A DNA stretch of 64,000 nt, from positions 3,924,001 through 3,988,000 of the forward strand of contig NZ_CP017704.1 in assembly GCF_002243645.1 (NCBI RefSeq), written 5' to 3'. This DNA comes from Peribacillus simplex NBRC 15720 = DSM 1321. GTDB lineage: Bacteria > Bacillota > Bacilli > Bacillales > DSM-1321. Made by a program: the position numbers and the translations under genes. Under the pieces are notes generated by a model that was not told the DNA's origin, did not search any database, and saw only the letters and a list, made by a program, of their open reading frames with translations. This document shows positions 39,834 to 48,730 of the stretch, piece after piece (the first letter of the stretch is position 1; every line of letters begins with the position of its first letter).

Positions 39834-39980
39834 GAGGAGTCCTCCTAAAAAAGAATTTAGTCGGGTTACTTTATGATGATCAGGTATATGCCGTGCATGA
39901 AGAACATCTATGTGGGCGGGCTCGTTGCCGTGCAGCTCGAATATGCTGAAGGGTAGAAAAAAGTTTTTGGAGGCCTCTAT

Positions 39981-40151
39981 ATGCCATATTATTATAGCGA
40001 AGAAGTGAAGTTATTATTGGTCGAACAATCGGATGAAAAAGTGGAGTTGTTATATGATTCCAACCCAAATACCTTTGAATTGCCGCTCATAGGACCAAGA
40101 CCGCCATATTATTATAACCCGCGTTATGTGCCGTATTATCCTGTGATTTAA
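39981..40151 (+). CDS. 56-residue Tyr/Pro-rich protein (possible spore coat component)
   Basis: ATG at 39981, with GGAGG 7 bases upstream, encodes [20 protein letters not shown] and ends [16 protein letters not shown]. Eleven tyrosines and nine prolines in 56 residues, concentrated at both ends, resemble small coat or crust proteins of Bacillus spores, but no family is recognised. It is oriented away from the SDR gene with ~145 bp between. A short ORF before it (about 39871-39954) lacks a ribosome site. Confidence 0.7.
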   Translation: MPYYYSEEVKLLLVEQSDEKVELLYDSNPNTFELPLIGPRPPYYYNPRYVPYYPVI

Positions 40152-40390
40152 GGGTGAACATAAAAAGGGGAAATGCATGAAGAACGGAATCTGCTGAATG
40201 GGGCTGCCTGGGTCTTTCAATGAGTGGACTAAAAGCAGCCTTAATTCGACTCAACAAATTCCAGATCATAACAGATGACATTAGGAAAAACTGACTATAT
40301 TCTTCTATGAATTTTACAAACACGGAGATAATGGGTAAAGTTATACATAATACATTGAGCGGACTGATGTATTTAAAGGAGAGATCCATT

Positions 40391-40951
40391 TTGGATAACA
40401 ATATGAAACAACTAATAGAAAATATACAGCAATCGGATGGTGGCCATATTTTATACTGTTTTAATGAATTGGAAGCCTACATTGAAAATGAGGCAACTTT
40501 CATCATTGCCGGTGTTGAACAGGGGGACCATATCCTGGTCGTCGAAAATGACCGTATCTTTCCTTTCGTGTACAAGAAATCGCAGCTTCATTTAAATGAG
40601 GAGCAATTGGAGCAAGTGCATCTTATGAATAATTTTGATTTTTATTGTTTTCATGGAGACTTCCATCCTTCGACGATGGTTAATTATTTCTTGGAAAATA
40701 TCGATACATACACTGAACGCAATCAGCACGTGCGGACATGGGGCCATGTTGAATGGGGCCATGACGATCAAGTCAGCTTAGCGATAGGCGAATATGAAAA
40801 AGGAATCGACAAACTGATCAAGGAAAGAGGATTGATTTCAGTTTGTGCATACGATGACTGCAGATTGCCTGCCGAGCTAAAAACAAACTTGATCAAGCAT
40901 CATGGAGTCCTGATAACCGATGAAAAAATCACGATTTTAGCAAACGGATAG
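40391..40951 (+). CDS. MEDS (DcmR-like sensory) domain protein
   Basis: 186 residues from TTG at 40391, which has AAAGGAG 9 bases upstream. The pattern SDGGHILYCFNELEAYIENEATFIIAGVEQGDHILVVEN is the MEDS sensory domain, a RecA/KaiC-like fold found in DcmR and in Bacillus anti-sigma-like proteins. It ends CAYDDCRLPAELKTNLIKHHGVLITDE. Ligand and partner unknown. The longer frame from 40307 has no ribosome site. Twenty bp upstream of the alkyltransferase-like gene. Confidence 0.78.
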   Translation: MDNNMKQLIENIQQSDGGHILYCFNELEAYIENEATFIIAGVEQGDHILVVENDRIFPFVYKKSQLHLNEEQLEQVHLMNNFDFYCFHGDFHPSTMVNYFLENIDTYTERNQHVRTWGHVEWGHDDQVSLAIGEYEKGIDKLIKERGLISVCAYDDCRLPAELKTNLIKHHGVLITDEKITILANG

Positions 40952-40970
40952 AATCAAAGGAGCGAGTTAT

Positions 40971-41285
40971 TTGGAAAGTTTTACGGAACGGGTAATTAAT
41001 ATCATACAACAAATCCCTTCCGGTAAAGTGATGACATATGGTCAGATCGGACAGCTTGCCGGAAGTCCGCGCGGTGCAAGGCAGGTCGTAAGGATCCTTC
41101 ATTCAAGCAGCAAGAAACATGACCTTCCTTGGCACCGGGTAATCAATGCCAAGGGAGAAATCGGCATAAAAGCGGAGGGCGCCGCAGAACACCAGAAGGC
41201 GATGCTGGAGAGTGAAGGCATCACATTCACGGAACGGAATACCATTGACCTCGAAGCTTTTCGCTATCATCCAGAAATATTTTGA
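40971..41285 (+). CDS. alkyltransferase-like protein (ATL, MGMT family)
   Basis: 104 residues, only the DNA-binding C-domain of O6-methylguanine-DNA methyltransferase. The active motif PCHRV is PWHRV (residues 53-57), with Trp54 replacing the acceptor Cys, which defines ATL proteins; these bind O6-alkylguanine and flag it for nucleotide excision repair without repairing it. IPSGKVMTYGQIGQLAG and the arginine-finger region SPRGARQVV are intact. TTG start with AAAGGAG upstream. Confidence 0.9.
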   Translation: MESFTERVINIIQQIPSGKVMTYGQIGQLAGSPRGARQVVRILHSSSKKHDLPWHRVINAKGEIGIKAEGAAEHQKAMLESEGITFTERNTIDLEAFRYHPEIF

Positions 41286-41316
41286 ACGGAAAGCCGGATA
41301 AAAGAAGCGGCGCGAG

Positions 41317-41406
41317 TGCGGACGAATAAAGTGCATGTGCGGACGAAAAAACTGTTCCGGATGCCAAAAAAGTACGCTGAAGGCCGAAATAACGGTGCCT
41401 ACGCAG
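41317..41406. repeat. ~20-bp-phased degenerate array, TGCGGACGAA core (locus 3)
   Basis: Two exact TGCGGACGAA units at 41317 and 41338 (21 bp apart) are followed by weaker ones near 41356, 41378 and 41397. Period and location between two convergent genes match loci 1 and 2, but the core differs. Confidence 0.5.
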
Positions 41407-41463
41407 GAATTGATGCCTAACAAACAAACAGAATGGATGTATAGGCTTACAAAATCGCATCTA

Positions 41464-41497
41464 AAAGAGGCTGATCCAAGCGGATCAGCCTCTTTTT
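41464..41497. terminator. bidirectional terminator between ATL gene and ytfP
   Basis: AAAGAGGCTGATCC / GGATCAGCCTCTTTTT hairpin, six bases from the minus-strand stop. Confidence 0.87.
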
Positions 41498-41502
41498 AGG
41501 AA

Positions 41503-42768
41503 TTATGAACGGGCATACATGGCAGCATTCATTCCGGCGAGTCTTCCAGTTACTAATGCCGATGTGATATTATAGCCGCCTGTGTATCCGTGTATATCCA
41601 GAATTTCACCGCAGAAATACAGTCCGTCCATTAGTTTGGATGCCATTTCTTTTGGATGTATTTCTTTGACGGATACGCCTCCTCCTGTGACGAAGGCTTT
41701 TTCTAGCGGCTGGGTGCCGTGTACTCCGAATTGGAAGTCCTTGCATAATTCTGCAAAGCGGCGGATTTTTTCATTTGATATCGTCGCTCCTTGTTCTTGA
41801 AGGTCGATGCCGCTTCGCTCAAGCAGGAAGTGAAGGTATCGTTCAGGAACTAAACCTTTTAAGGTGTTTTTTATGGCTTTTTTCGGTTCGGCTTTGATTT
41901 CCTTCATGATGTCTTGAAAAACCTCTTCCTTGTTTCGGTCCGGCAGGGCATCGAGTTTCATGGTCACTTCCGATAGGTTCCATTTTTTCATCGCTTTCAC
42001 GACGAATTGGCTGCATCTTAGAACAGCAGGACCGGAGACGCCAAAATGGGTGAAGAGCATGTCCATTCGGTGTGTGATCAGGGCCTTGCCTTTTGGGTTA
42101 AGGACACTCAATGAAACATCGCGAAGTGCGAGTCCTTGAAGTGTTCGATCTTTAATGAATGTTTCATGGCTGAGTACGGGAACTTCTGTTGGGAACAGTT
42201 CGGTAATCGTGTGCCCCGCCTTTTTAGCCCATGCGTAGCCGTCTCCGGTTGAACCGGTGTGAGGAACTGATTTCCCGCCGACTGCAATTACGACTGCATC
42301 TGTATCAATGGCCTGTCCATCTTTCAACCGGACACCGCTTGTTTTTCCATGTTCATAGAGAACTTCCGCAACTGGAGAGTTCTTATAAATCGTTACTTTT
42401 AAATTCGACAGGCGCGTCAGAAGGGCATCCACGACACTTTGTGCTTTATCGTTGACAGGGAACATCCGGCCATGGTCCTCTTCTTTAAGAGCCACGCCTA
42501 ATTTTTCAAAGAATTGAATAATGTCTTCATTATTGAACTCTGAGAATGCACTGTATAGAAATCGCCCGTTTCCAGGGATATGCTGAATGATTTCATCGAT
42601 TGAGAGCCTGTTCGTCACGTTGCAGCGTCCGCCGCCCGAGATTGCAAGTTTCCTGCCAAGCTTTTCGCCTTTATCCACTAACAAGACATGGGAACCTTTT
42701 TCCCCGGCTGCAATTGCTGCCATCAATCCGGAAGGACCGCCGCCAATTACCACTACATCATATTTCAA
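41503..42768 (-). CDS. ytfP: NAD(P)/FAD-dependent oxidoreductase, HI0933/BaiN family (YtfP)
   Basis: 421 residues. FAD-binding [21 protein letters not shown] at the N-terminus, then [12 protein letters not shown] (HI0933 signature) and the C-terminal GGGVSVKEI ... [15 protein letters not shown]. The family catalyses flavin-dependent reductions; physiological substrate unknown in Bacillus. I choose TTG at 42768 ([11 protein letters not shown]); the longer frame begins inside a TATAAT-like -10 box. It is divergent from the MurJ-like ytgP gene. Confidence 0.87.
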   Translation of the reverse strand: MKYDVVVIGGGPSGLMAAIAAGEKGSHVLLVDKGEKLGRKLAISGGGRCNVTNRLSIDEIIQHIPGNGRFLYSAFSEFNNEDIIQFFEKLGVALKEEDHGRMFPVNDKAQSVVDALLTRLSNLKVTIYKNSPVAEVLYEHGKTSGVRLKDGQAIDTDAVVIAVGGKSVPHTGSTGDGYAWAKKAGHTITELFPTEVPVLSHETFIKDRTLQGLALRDVSLSVLNPKGKALITHRMDMLFTHFGVSGPAVLRCSQFVVKAMKKWNLSEVTMKLDALPDRNKEEVFQDIMKEIKAEPKKAIKNTLKGLVPERYLHFLLERSGIDLQEQGATISNEKIRRFAELCKDFQFGVHGTQPLEKAFVTGGGVSVKEIHPKEMASKLMDGLYFCGEILDIHGYTGGYNITSALVTGRLAGMNAAMYARS

Positions 42769-42973
42769 ATTGATCACCACTTTATCATTTTCAGTCCCTT
42801 CATTATATAGCAAGAGCCCGTCAGATTGCGAATGTAGAAAGAAAGGAATTATTTGTTTGTGTATTATCTTCGAAAACGATAAACTTGAGTGTAGTTTTCT
42901 ATAGAAAAAATACTTTAATATGATAAGATAAAGAGCGTGTGAAACGTAACTGACAGAGGCAGGAAGGGATTAG

Positions 42974-44575
42974 ATGTCATCTAAGTTTTTAAAAGGGGCT
43001 TTTATATTAACGCTGGGAGCGATCATATCCAAGGTACTTGGTTTATTTTACGTCATCCCATTTGAACATATGGTTGGGAATAAAGGGGCTACCCTCTATC
43101 AATATGGGTACGTTCCATATACCATTTTCATTAGCTTTGCAACGGCAGGCATGCCGCTTGCTGTTTCTAAATTCATTTCGAAGTATAATGCGCTCGAGGA
43201 GTACGCCGTCGGTGAGAAGTTATTTAAATCGAGCCTGAAATTAATGGTTGTCACCGGTTTTCTCGCTTTTTTGATTCTCTATACGATGGCCCCGCTGTTT
43301 ACTGGAGTCTTTGGGGTCAGGCAGGAAGATGTCAGTGATGTCACGGAGATCATACGGGCAGTCAGCTTCGCCTTGATTTTTGTACCGTTCATGAGCATCA
43401 TCCGCGGCTTTTTTCAAGGTCATGAAGCGATGGAACCAACGGCCATATCTCAGGTTATCGAACAAATTGTCCGCATCGTGTTCCTTCTGGCTGGTGTGTA
43501 TGTTGTTTTGAATGTCCTGGATGGAGAGTTAGTGAGAGCCATCCAAGTAGCTACCTTCGCGGCTACGGTCGGGGCTGTCGGCGGTTTAGTGGTGTTATTT
43601 TGGTATTGGAAAAAACAAAAACCCCATTTGGACAGCCTGATGAAGAAAGACCGGGGGACGATGGAAATTTCCCTGAAGGAGATCTATAAAGAAATATTTC
43701 TTTCGTCGATTCCTTTCATATTTGTCGGAATCGCGATGCCATTGTTTCAGTTTGCGGACCTATTGTCTTTCAATAAGGCGATGTCGTCCATCGGGTTGCA
43801 GCATGTCGCAGAAGATGCCCTTGGGGTTTTGAATGTATATGCCCAGAAGCTTGTCTTGATTCCGATGACGCTTGCAACCGGGTTTTCAATGGCGCTTCTT
43901 CCCTCGGTGACGAAGGCATATGTAAGCGAGGATTCGGAAGAGTTAAACCGCCAGCTGAACCAAGCCTTCCAAATTTTGTTGTTCATTACGATTCCAGCGG
44001 TCGTTGGCATGTCGGTGCTAGCCGATCCAATCTATAGTGCCTTTTACAGCCATGATCCACTTGGAATCAGTGTCCTGAAGGCATATGCGCCCGTTTCCAT
44101 CTTGTTTGCGCTTTTTTCCGTTTCGGCGGCCATTTTACAAGGCATCAATCAGCAAAAATATACGGTGCTCAGCCTGCTTGTTGGCTTTTTAATCAAATTG
44201 AGCTTGAATATCCCGATGATCAAGTTGTTTGAAACGGAAGGATCCGTTTATGCCACGGCATTCGGCTACTTGGCTGCTGTGCTGCTGAATTTGTATGTCA
44301 TTACCTACTTTACTGGATATCGTTACAGCCTTACCATCAGAAGATCTGTTTTGATAACTGTTTTTTCAATTATAATGGGACTGGCTGCATGGGGCATGTT
44401 CAGTTTATTATCGCTGTGGCTTACAACGGAAGGGCGCTTCCAAGCGATTTTGATCGTGGCCGTTTGTGCAATTTTTGGAGCTCTCATTTATGGGGCGCTT
44501 TCCTTGAAAAGCAAACTTGCCCATCGTTTGTTCGGTGCCCGGATCGATCGGTTAAAAGCTAAATTAGGATTATAA
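42974..44575 (+). CDS. ytgP: lipid II flippase, MurJ-like MOP family (YtgP)
   Basis: 533 residues with 14 membrane segments and the MATE/MOP-like pattern: KGAFILTLGAIISKVLGLFYVIPF start and GFFQGHEAMEPTAISQVIEQIVRI. B. subtilis YtgP is the MurJ homologue that flips lipid II across the membrane. AGGAAGGG ribosome site near the ATG. Neighbours ytfP and ytzG are, as far as I recall, also its neighbours in B. subtilis. Confidence 0.9.
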   Translation: MSSKFLKGAFILTLGAIISKVLGLFYVIPFEHMVGNKGATLYQYGYVPYTIFISFATAGMPLAVSKFISKYNALEEYAVGEKLFKSSLKLMVVTGFLAFLILYTMAPLFTGVFGVRQEDVSDVTEIIRAVSFALIFVPFMSIIRGFFQGHEAMEPTAISQVIEQIVRIVFLLAGVYVVLNVLDGELVRAIQVATFAATVGAVGGLVVLFWYWKKQKPHLDSLMKKDRGTMEISLKEIYKEIFLSSIPFIFVGIAMPLFQFADLLSFNKAMSSIGLQHVAEDALGVLNVYAQKLVLIPMTLATGFSMALLPSVTKAYVSEDSEELNRQLNQAFQILLFITIPAVVGMSVLADPIYSAFYSHDPLGISVLKAYAPVSILFALFSVSAAILQGINQQKYTVLSLLVGFLIKLSLNIPMIKLFETEGSVYATAFGYLAAVLLNLYVITYFTGYRYSLTIRRSVLITVFSIIMGLAAWGMFSLLSLWLTTEGRFQAILIVAVCAIFGALIYGALSLKSKLAHRLFGARIDRLKAKLGL

Positions 44576-44638
44576 GTTGGAAGTTTGATGTGTAAAAAAA
44601 AGGGTATTGAATGGTGAATCCCCAGATTAAAATATATT

Positions 44639-44674
44639 GGCCTTGCCTGTCATTAAAGTGGGCAAGGCTTTTTA
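44639..44674 (+). terminator. terminator of ytgP
   Basis: GCCTTGCC / GGCAAGGC with a 12-base loop and TTTTT, 65 bases after the stop and 26 bases before the next gene. Confidence 0.78.
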
Positions 44675-44699
44675 CTGAAAAAGGCTTTAGGAGGAAACG

Positions 44700-45422
44700 A
44701 TGAGAATAGATAAGATTTTATCCAATATTGGTTATGGCAGCAGGAAAGAAGTGAAAAAGCTCCTGAAATCCGGCGCCGTCAAGGTCAATGAAAGGCTGCT
44801 TAAGGACCCGAAAGAACAAGTGGACCCTGATACGGAAATCGTGACGGTTCATGGTGAACGTGTTGAATACAGGGAATTCATCTATTTAATGATGAATAAA
44901 CCGCCAGGCGTATTGTCGGCAACGGAAGACAAACACCAAGAAACGGTCATCGACATCTTGGAGCCAGAAGATTCGGTTTTCGAGCCATTTCCTGTAGGCC
45001 GTCTTGATAAGGACACAGAAGGTTTATTGCTGATCACGAATGACGGAAAGCTTGCCCACCAACTGCTTTCCCCAAAGAAACATGTCCCTAAAACATATTT
45101 TGCGGTCATTGATGGCGAAGTAACGGAACGGGATATCGAGGCATTCCGCAGCGGTGTGACCTTGGATGATGGATACGAAACAAAACCAGGTGAATTGAAC
45201 ATTTTAAAATCAGGTCTGACATCAGATATCGAGCTGACGATCATGGAAGGGAAGTTCCATCAGGTGAAGCGGATGTTTGAGGCCGTTGGCAAACGTGTCG
45301 TCTACCTAAAGCGTCTTTCCATGGGGAGTTTACAGCTTGATGAGGAACTTGAGCTTGGTGAATACCGTGAGTTAACGGCGGAGGAGCTTGAACAGTTAAA
45401 GGCGGGCCAACCGACTGAATGA
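44700..45422 (+). CDS. ytzG: RsuA/RluB-type pseudouridine synthase (YtzG)
   Basis: 240 residues: S4 RNA-binding domain (1-60, RIDKILSNIGYGSRKEVKKLLKSG), then the synthase domain with catalytic Asp in GRLDKDTEGLLL (about 101-112) and KTYFAVIDG, KFHQVKRMF. Isomerises one uridine in rRNA, probably 16S as in RsuA; target not readable. AGGAGG ribosome site at the ATG. Confidence 0.92.
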   Translation: MRIDKILSNIGYGSRKEVKKLLKSGAVKVNERLLKDPKEQVDPDTEIVTVHGERVEYREFIYLMMNKPPGVLSATEDKHQETVIDILEPEDSVFEPFPVGRLDKDTEGLLLITNDGKLAHQLLSPKKHVPKTYFAVIDGEVTERDIEAFRSGVTLDDGYETKPGELNILKSGLTSDIELTIMEGKFHQVKRMFEAVGKRVVYLKRLSMGSLQLDEELELGEYRELTAEELEQLKAGQPTE

Positions 45423-45439
45423 TAGCTGGACACAAAAAA

Positions 45440-45465
45440 TGAGGCGGACAATATTGTCCGCCTCA
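45440..45465. terminator. terminator of ytzG
   Basis: TGAGGCGGACAAT / ATTGTCCGCCTCA, a continuous 13-bp palindrome, 17 bases after the stop; T-poor tail. Confidence 0.75.
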
Positions 45466-45507
45466 AAGTATTTTACATATCGATCTTGTTCGGGTGGTCG
45501 TTCATTT

Positions 45508-45729
45508 TTACGATGACATCTTCACCTTTTTACTTGTTGTCGTCCAAAGGCCACGGCTTGGGCTTTGAACAAGGTCATTGTATGCTAAGACATTTAAATC
45601 GCGCTGCACAGTTCGAGGAGTGATGCCAAATTCTTCTACAAGCTCTTGAGTAGAAACCGTACCGTTATTACTAATGAACATATAAACGGATTTAATACGG
45701 GTTAACATGCGATTTGTTGAAGGTTTCAA
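45508..45729 (-). CDS. ytzE: small DeoR-type HTH regulator (YtzE)
   Basis: 73 residues from TTG at 45729 with AAGGAG 6 bases upstream, starting LKPSTNRMLTRIKSVYMFIS, matching B. subtilis YtzE. Contains only the DeoR helix-turn-helix (TQELVEEFGITPRTVQRDLNVL); the sugar-phosphate sensing domain is absent. Targets unknown. Confidence 0.85.
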   Translation of the reverse strand: MKPSTNRMLTRIKSVYMFISNNGTVSTQELVEEFGITPRTVQRDLNVLAYNDLVQSPSRGLWTTTSKKVKMSS

Positions 45730-46261
45730 AAAATCACTCCTTATTCTTTTCATTGTTATTCTGAACAAATGAAAACAACCGATATGTCGGACAGCATTTC
45801 AGCTGTCACTATGTACTTGCTATACCCACCCTATAACTCCTCGGAAACATTTAGAAAAAATAAGATGTCATTAGCTTCATTCTACCCCTTTGCAAAAGCA
45901 AATTCTAGGAAAAGATGCTAATTGACTAAATATTACATTTATTATATCAAATTTTAACAAATTTATTCTCTTTACATATACAAAAATTAATAAAGAGCTG
46001 ATCCATTCGTTCACGAACATATTTTACCAACAAAGAATGCTTAAAATGCATCCCAAGATGTCGCACAGCACGAACGTTGACTATAAAGCATATACATGTT
46101 ATTTTACTTAAAAGGATCATAAATCGTAATTATTACGCTTTATGTATTAATAGGAGCTTGATGGCTTGCGGTTATGATGTCATAATGAGGTATCGGGCAG
46201 TATAGATTTTTCATACATATCTAAAAGGATTTAAATATAAACCAATTCGAGGTAGAGCCAT
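45730..46261. other. intergenic region
   Basis: About 530 bp, AT-rich. One small hairpin, GACAGC-N6-GCTGTC (45790-45807). No gene with a ribosome site; otherwise nothing seen. Confidence 0.4.
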
Positions 46262-46612
46262 ATGAACGAAAGATTAATGGAGTTTTTATTGCGCGACGAA
46301 GTGACCAGACTTTCTGGCGTGAAAAAACAAGTGTATGAATTCATCGTGAACGAAGAAGATTATCTTGCTTCGAAGTCGGACACGGTCGATCAATTCATGA
46401 GATTGCTGGTAAAGCATTCTCCGCCCCGGCTCGCAGCCCGTCATTTCAATATGCCTTATGGGGAAATCATTCGTTTCATGAATGAAATAGAAGATGAACT
46501 GAATGAGAGATTAGAGGAAAGATGCAAGAAAGTGAAGTGGATGGACTACACGGAAAAGGGCCAGCAGGCATTTGTGAAATATCATAGAAAGTTATATCTA
46601 TTCGTAAATTAA
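46262..46612 (+). CDS. conserved hypothetical protein with a possible HTH
   Basis: 116 residues, soluble and charged. SPPRLAARHFNMPYGEIIRFMNEIEDELNERL (about 53-84) could form a helix-turn-helix, since it resembles sigma-factor-like or DUF regulators in spacing, but I do not recognise the family. ATG with GAGGTAG 7 bases upstream and a terminator 12 bases after the stop, so a real monocistronic gene. Confidence 0.7.
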   Translation: MNERLMEFLLRDEVTRLSGVKKQVYEFIVNEEDYLASKSDTVDQFMRLLVKHSPPRLAARHFNMPYGEIIRFMNEIEDELNERLEERCKKVKWMDYTEKGQQAFVKYHRKLYLFVN

Positions 46613-46624
46613 TAAATGGATCAT

Positions 46625-46657
46625 AAAAATGCCCTCGGTATGAAAGGGCATTTTTTT
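46625..46657 (+). terminator. terminator of the hypothetical gene
   Basis: AAAAATGCCCT / AGGGCATTTTTTT hairpin. Confidence 0.85.
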
Positions 46658-46950
46658 ATTTGTCCGGAACCGTTAAACGGGAATCCAGCACAACCATCCT
46701 TTAAATCCAGCCTCCTCGCCGCAAGCTAGTGCTGGAGAGGAAATCAATGATGAAGGTGTTGATTTGTGCCAATTGTTTCCTGAAACATCATTAGGCCGGC
46801 AGTTATAGATCTCCCTTTCATTTTTGATTTGGTTAAAGATGCGTATTCCGAAAGTGATCGCCAAAGTTAGACCCTGTCATTTTGTTAAAACGTCCTTCAT
46901 TACAACTACATTAGACATTCGCCGAACCCTTTTTGTCTACAAACTGAAAT
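46658..46950. other. intergenic region
   Basis: About 290 bp between two terminators. No coding or structural signal seen. Confidence 0.4.
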
Positions 46951-46979
46951 GGGAACTATACTACTGTATAGTTCCCGTT
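46951..46979 (-). terminator. terminator of the DeoR gene
   Basis: GGGAACTATAC / GTATAGTTCCC with a 4-base loop and, in the minus sense, a T-rich tail, 11 bases after the minus-strand stop. Confidence 0.82.
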
Positions 46980-46990
46980 TGTTCTTGCTT

Positions 46991-47749
46991 TTACGAAAGA
47001 ATCAAATGTGTGTCGGTCTCTTTAAATGAAGAGATGAAATCTTTATGTAAATGATCATCAGTAATGATGTAATCGATTTTATCCAGTGACGATATCCCGA
47101 TGGTCACGTCTTTCCCGAACTTTGTGCTGTCAGCGGCAACATAGACTTCTTGGGATAAATCAATGATTTTTTTTCGTGTGTTCGCTTCTTCTAAATTATA
47201 GTCGGATATGCCTTTTTCAACGGTTATGCCACTCGCACAAATGAATGCTTTCGAAATATTCAATTCACTAAAGTTGAATAAGTAGTCAAAAGCAACAATG
47301 GATTGTTCATTTCTCCTTACTTTCCCACCTATGATCAATAACTCGATATCGCTATGAATGAGCTCATTTACAACAGGGATCGAACTGGTTATCACGGTCA
47401 GTTTCTTTTTCTGTTTAATATATTTAGCGATTTGATAGGTTGTCGAACCACTATCGATATAAATGCAATCGCCATCGTTGATATACTCACTGCATTTTTG
47501 GGCGATGGTTTCCTTTTCTTCTAATTGACTGAACATCCGTTCATCTATCGTCGATTCTCCAAACTTCGATTGAACCAGCTTAACGCCACCATAGATCTTT
47601 TCTATTTTTCCTTGCTTTGTAAGCAGGTTTATATCCCTTCTGATGGTTTCGATGGAAACTTGCAGTTCTTCAGTAAGCTCGGCAATCTTCATAACTTTTC
47701 TAATCGTTAATAACTCGATGATCTTCTTTTGCCTTTCAAGTGGAAGCAT
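46991..47749 (-). CDS. DeoR/GlpR family transcriptional regulator
   Basis: 252 residues: N-terminal HTH (LERQKKIIELL ... IAELTEELQVSIETIRRDINLL ... KIEKIYGGVKL) and a C-terminal DeoRC domain with YIDSGSTTYQIAKYI and VAADSTKFGK. DeoRC normally senses a phosphorylated sugar or related metabolite. ATG at 47749, with a weak GGCGGGTG site, is preferred to upstream in-frame starts. It is divergent from the phosphonate operon, so probably its regulator; a phosphonate or phosphonoacetaldehyde effector would be unusual for this family. Confidence 0.85.
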   Translation of the reverse strand: MLPLERQKKIIELLTIRKVMKIAELTEELQVSIETIRRDINLLTKQGKIEKIYGGVKLVQSKFGESTIDERMFSQLEEKETIAQKCSEYINDGDCIYIDSGSTTYQIAKYIKQKKKLTVITSSIPVVNELIHSDIELLIIGGKVRRNEQSIVAFDYLFNFSELNISKAFICASGITVEKGISDYNLEEANTRKKIIDLSQEVYVAADSTKFGKDVTIGISSLDKIDYIITDDHLHKDFISSFKETDTHLILS

Positions 47750-47896
47750 AAGTTTCACCCGCCTATTCTTCATATCTTTCTTCCTGATTTTCAGTTTAAG
47801 TGTACTGTTTACCGCGAATATATTCAACAAGTAGATGATGAAGATATCACTAATTGGTCAAAAGTTAGTATGAAGTTGGTAATAAAGTGTTCATTA

Positions 47897-47935
47897 TTTA
47901 CAGAGTATTTACAAAAATCTCAAATTCGTTTTACA
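47897..47935. promoter_or_regulatory. phased TTTACA direct repeats (candidate DeoR operator)
   Basis: TTTACA occurs at 47897, 47908 and 47930: spacings of 11 and 22 bp place all three on one face of the helix. They lie between the DeoR gene and the phosphonate transporter gene, 45-80 bp before its start. Confidence 0.45.
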
Positions 47936-47977
47936 AAAGGCTTTTATACTAAGGGTGTATTAAAGGAGGTGAACGGT

Positions 47978-48730
47978 TTGCTAAAATTACAAAATATTAG
48001 CAAGCAATTCGATGGAAAATCAGTTTTGGATAATATAAATCTTGATATTAAAACGGGGGAGATCGTTTCACTATTAGGACCAAGTGGAAGCGGCAAAACT
48101 ACTTTATTACATATAATTTTGGGATTGACGGGTATCAATCATGGAAAAATCATTTTCAATGATGCCGATTTGAGTAACGTGTCCATGAAAGACCGGGGAT
48201 TTAATATCGTTTTCCAGGATTACGCTCTTTTCCCTCATTTAAATGCCTATGAAAATATCGTTTATGGATTGAGGAACAGGAAGGGATCCGTTTCCAAGGA
48301 AGAGCTTCAGGAATACATCGATTTTCTGGAATTAACACCGCATTTGAAAAAAAGGATCAGCGAATTATCCGGGGGTCAGAAACAAAGGGTCTCGATCGCA
48401 AGGACTCTTGTAATGAAACCGAAGATCCTATTACTTGATGAGCCACTGAGTGCTTTGGATGGTGTGATTAAGGAATCGATAAAGGAACGCATCAAATCCA
48501 TTGCCCGCGAATATAAGCTGACGACGATCATAGTGACACATGACCCGGAAGAGGCTTTGACGATGTCCGATAAAATTTTGATCATTAATCAGGGGAATAT
48601 TTCTCAATTTGGATCACCTCAAGAAATCATTAATCAGCCAGCCAATGATTTTGTTAAGGAATTCATTCTTAAACAACTGGAGATCAAGAGAGAAAATATT
48701 TATAACTTATTCGGTGAAAAGTATGCCTGA
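47978..48730 (+). CDS. 2-aminoethylphosphonate ABC transporter ATPase
   Basis: 250 residues from TTG at 47978 with a very strong AAAGGAGGTG 6-8 bases upstream; the frame extends upstream into the regulator but without a site. Walker A GPSGSGKTT (about 35-43), signature LSGGQKQRVSIA, Walker B ILLLDEPLSALD and His switch VTHDPEEAL. This is the FbpC/PotA-like subfamily used by alternative AEP importers. Powers uptake with the fused permease that overlaps it by 8 bp. Confidence 0.88.
   Translation: MLKLQNISKQFDGKSVLDNINLDIKTGEIVSLLGPSGSGKTTLLHIILGLTGINHGKIIFNDADLSNVSMKDRGFNIVFQDYALFPHLNAYENIVYGLRNRKGSVSKEELQEYIDFLELTPHLKKRISELSGGQKQRVSIARTLVMKPKILLLDEPLSALDGVIKESIKERIKSIAREYKLTTIIVTHDPEEALTMSDKILIINQGNISQFGSPQEIINQPANDFVKEFILKQLEIKRENIYNLFGEKYA

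Noticed and set aside
40307-40390. Longer start for the MEDS gene
   Set aside because: ATG at 40307 has no ribosome site; TTG at 40391 has AAAGGAG at proper distance.
47729-47977. N-terminal extension of the phosphonate ATPase
   Set aside because: Frame is open by chance across the divergent regulator's 5' end; the TTG at 47978 has AAAGGAGGTG and begins at the family start.
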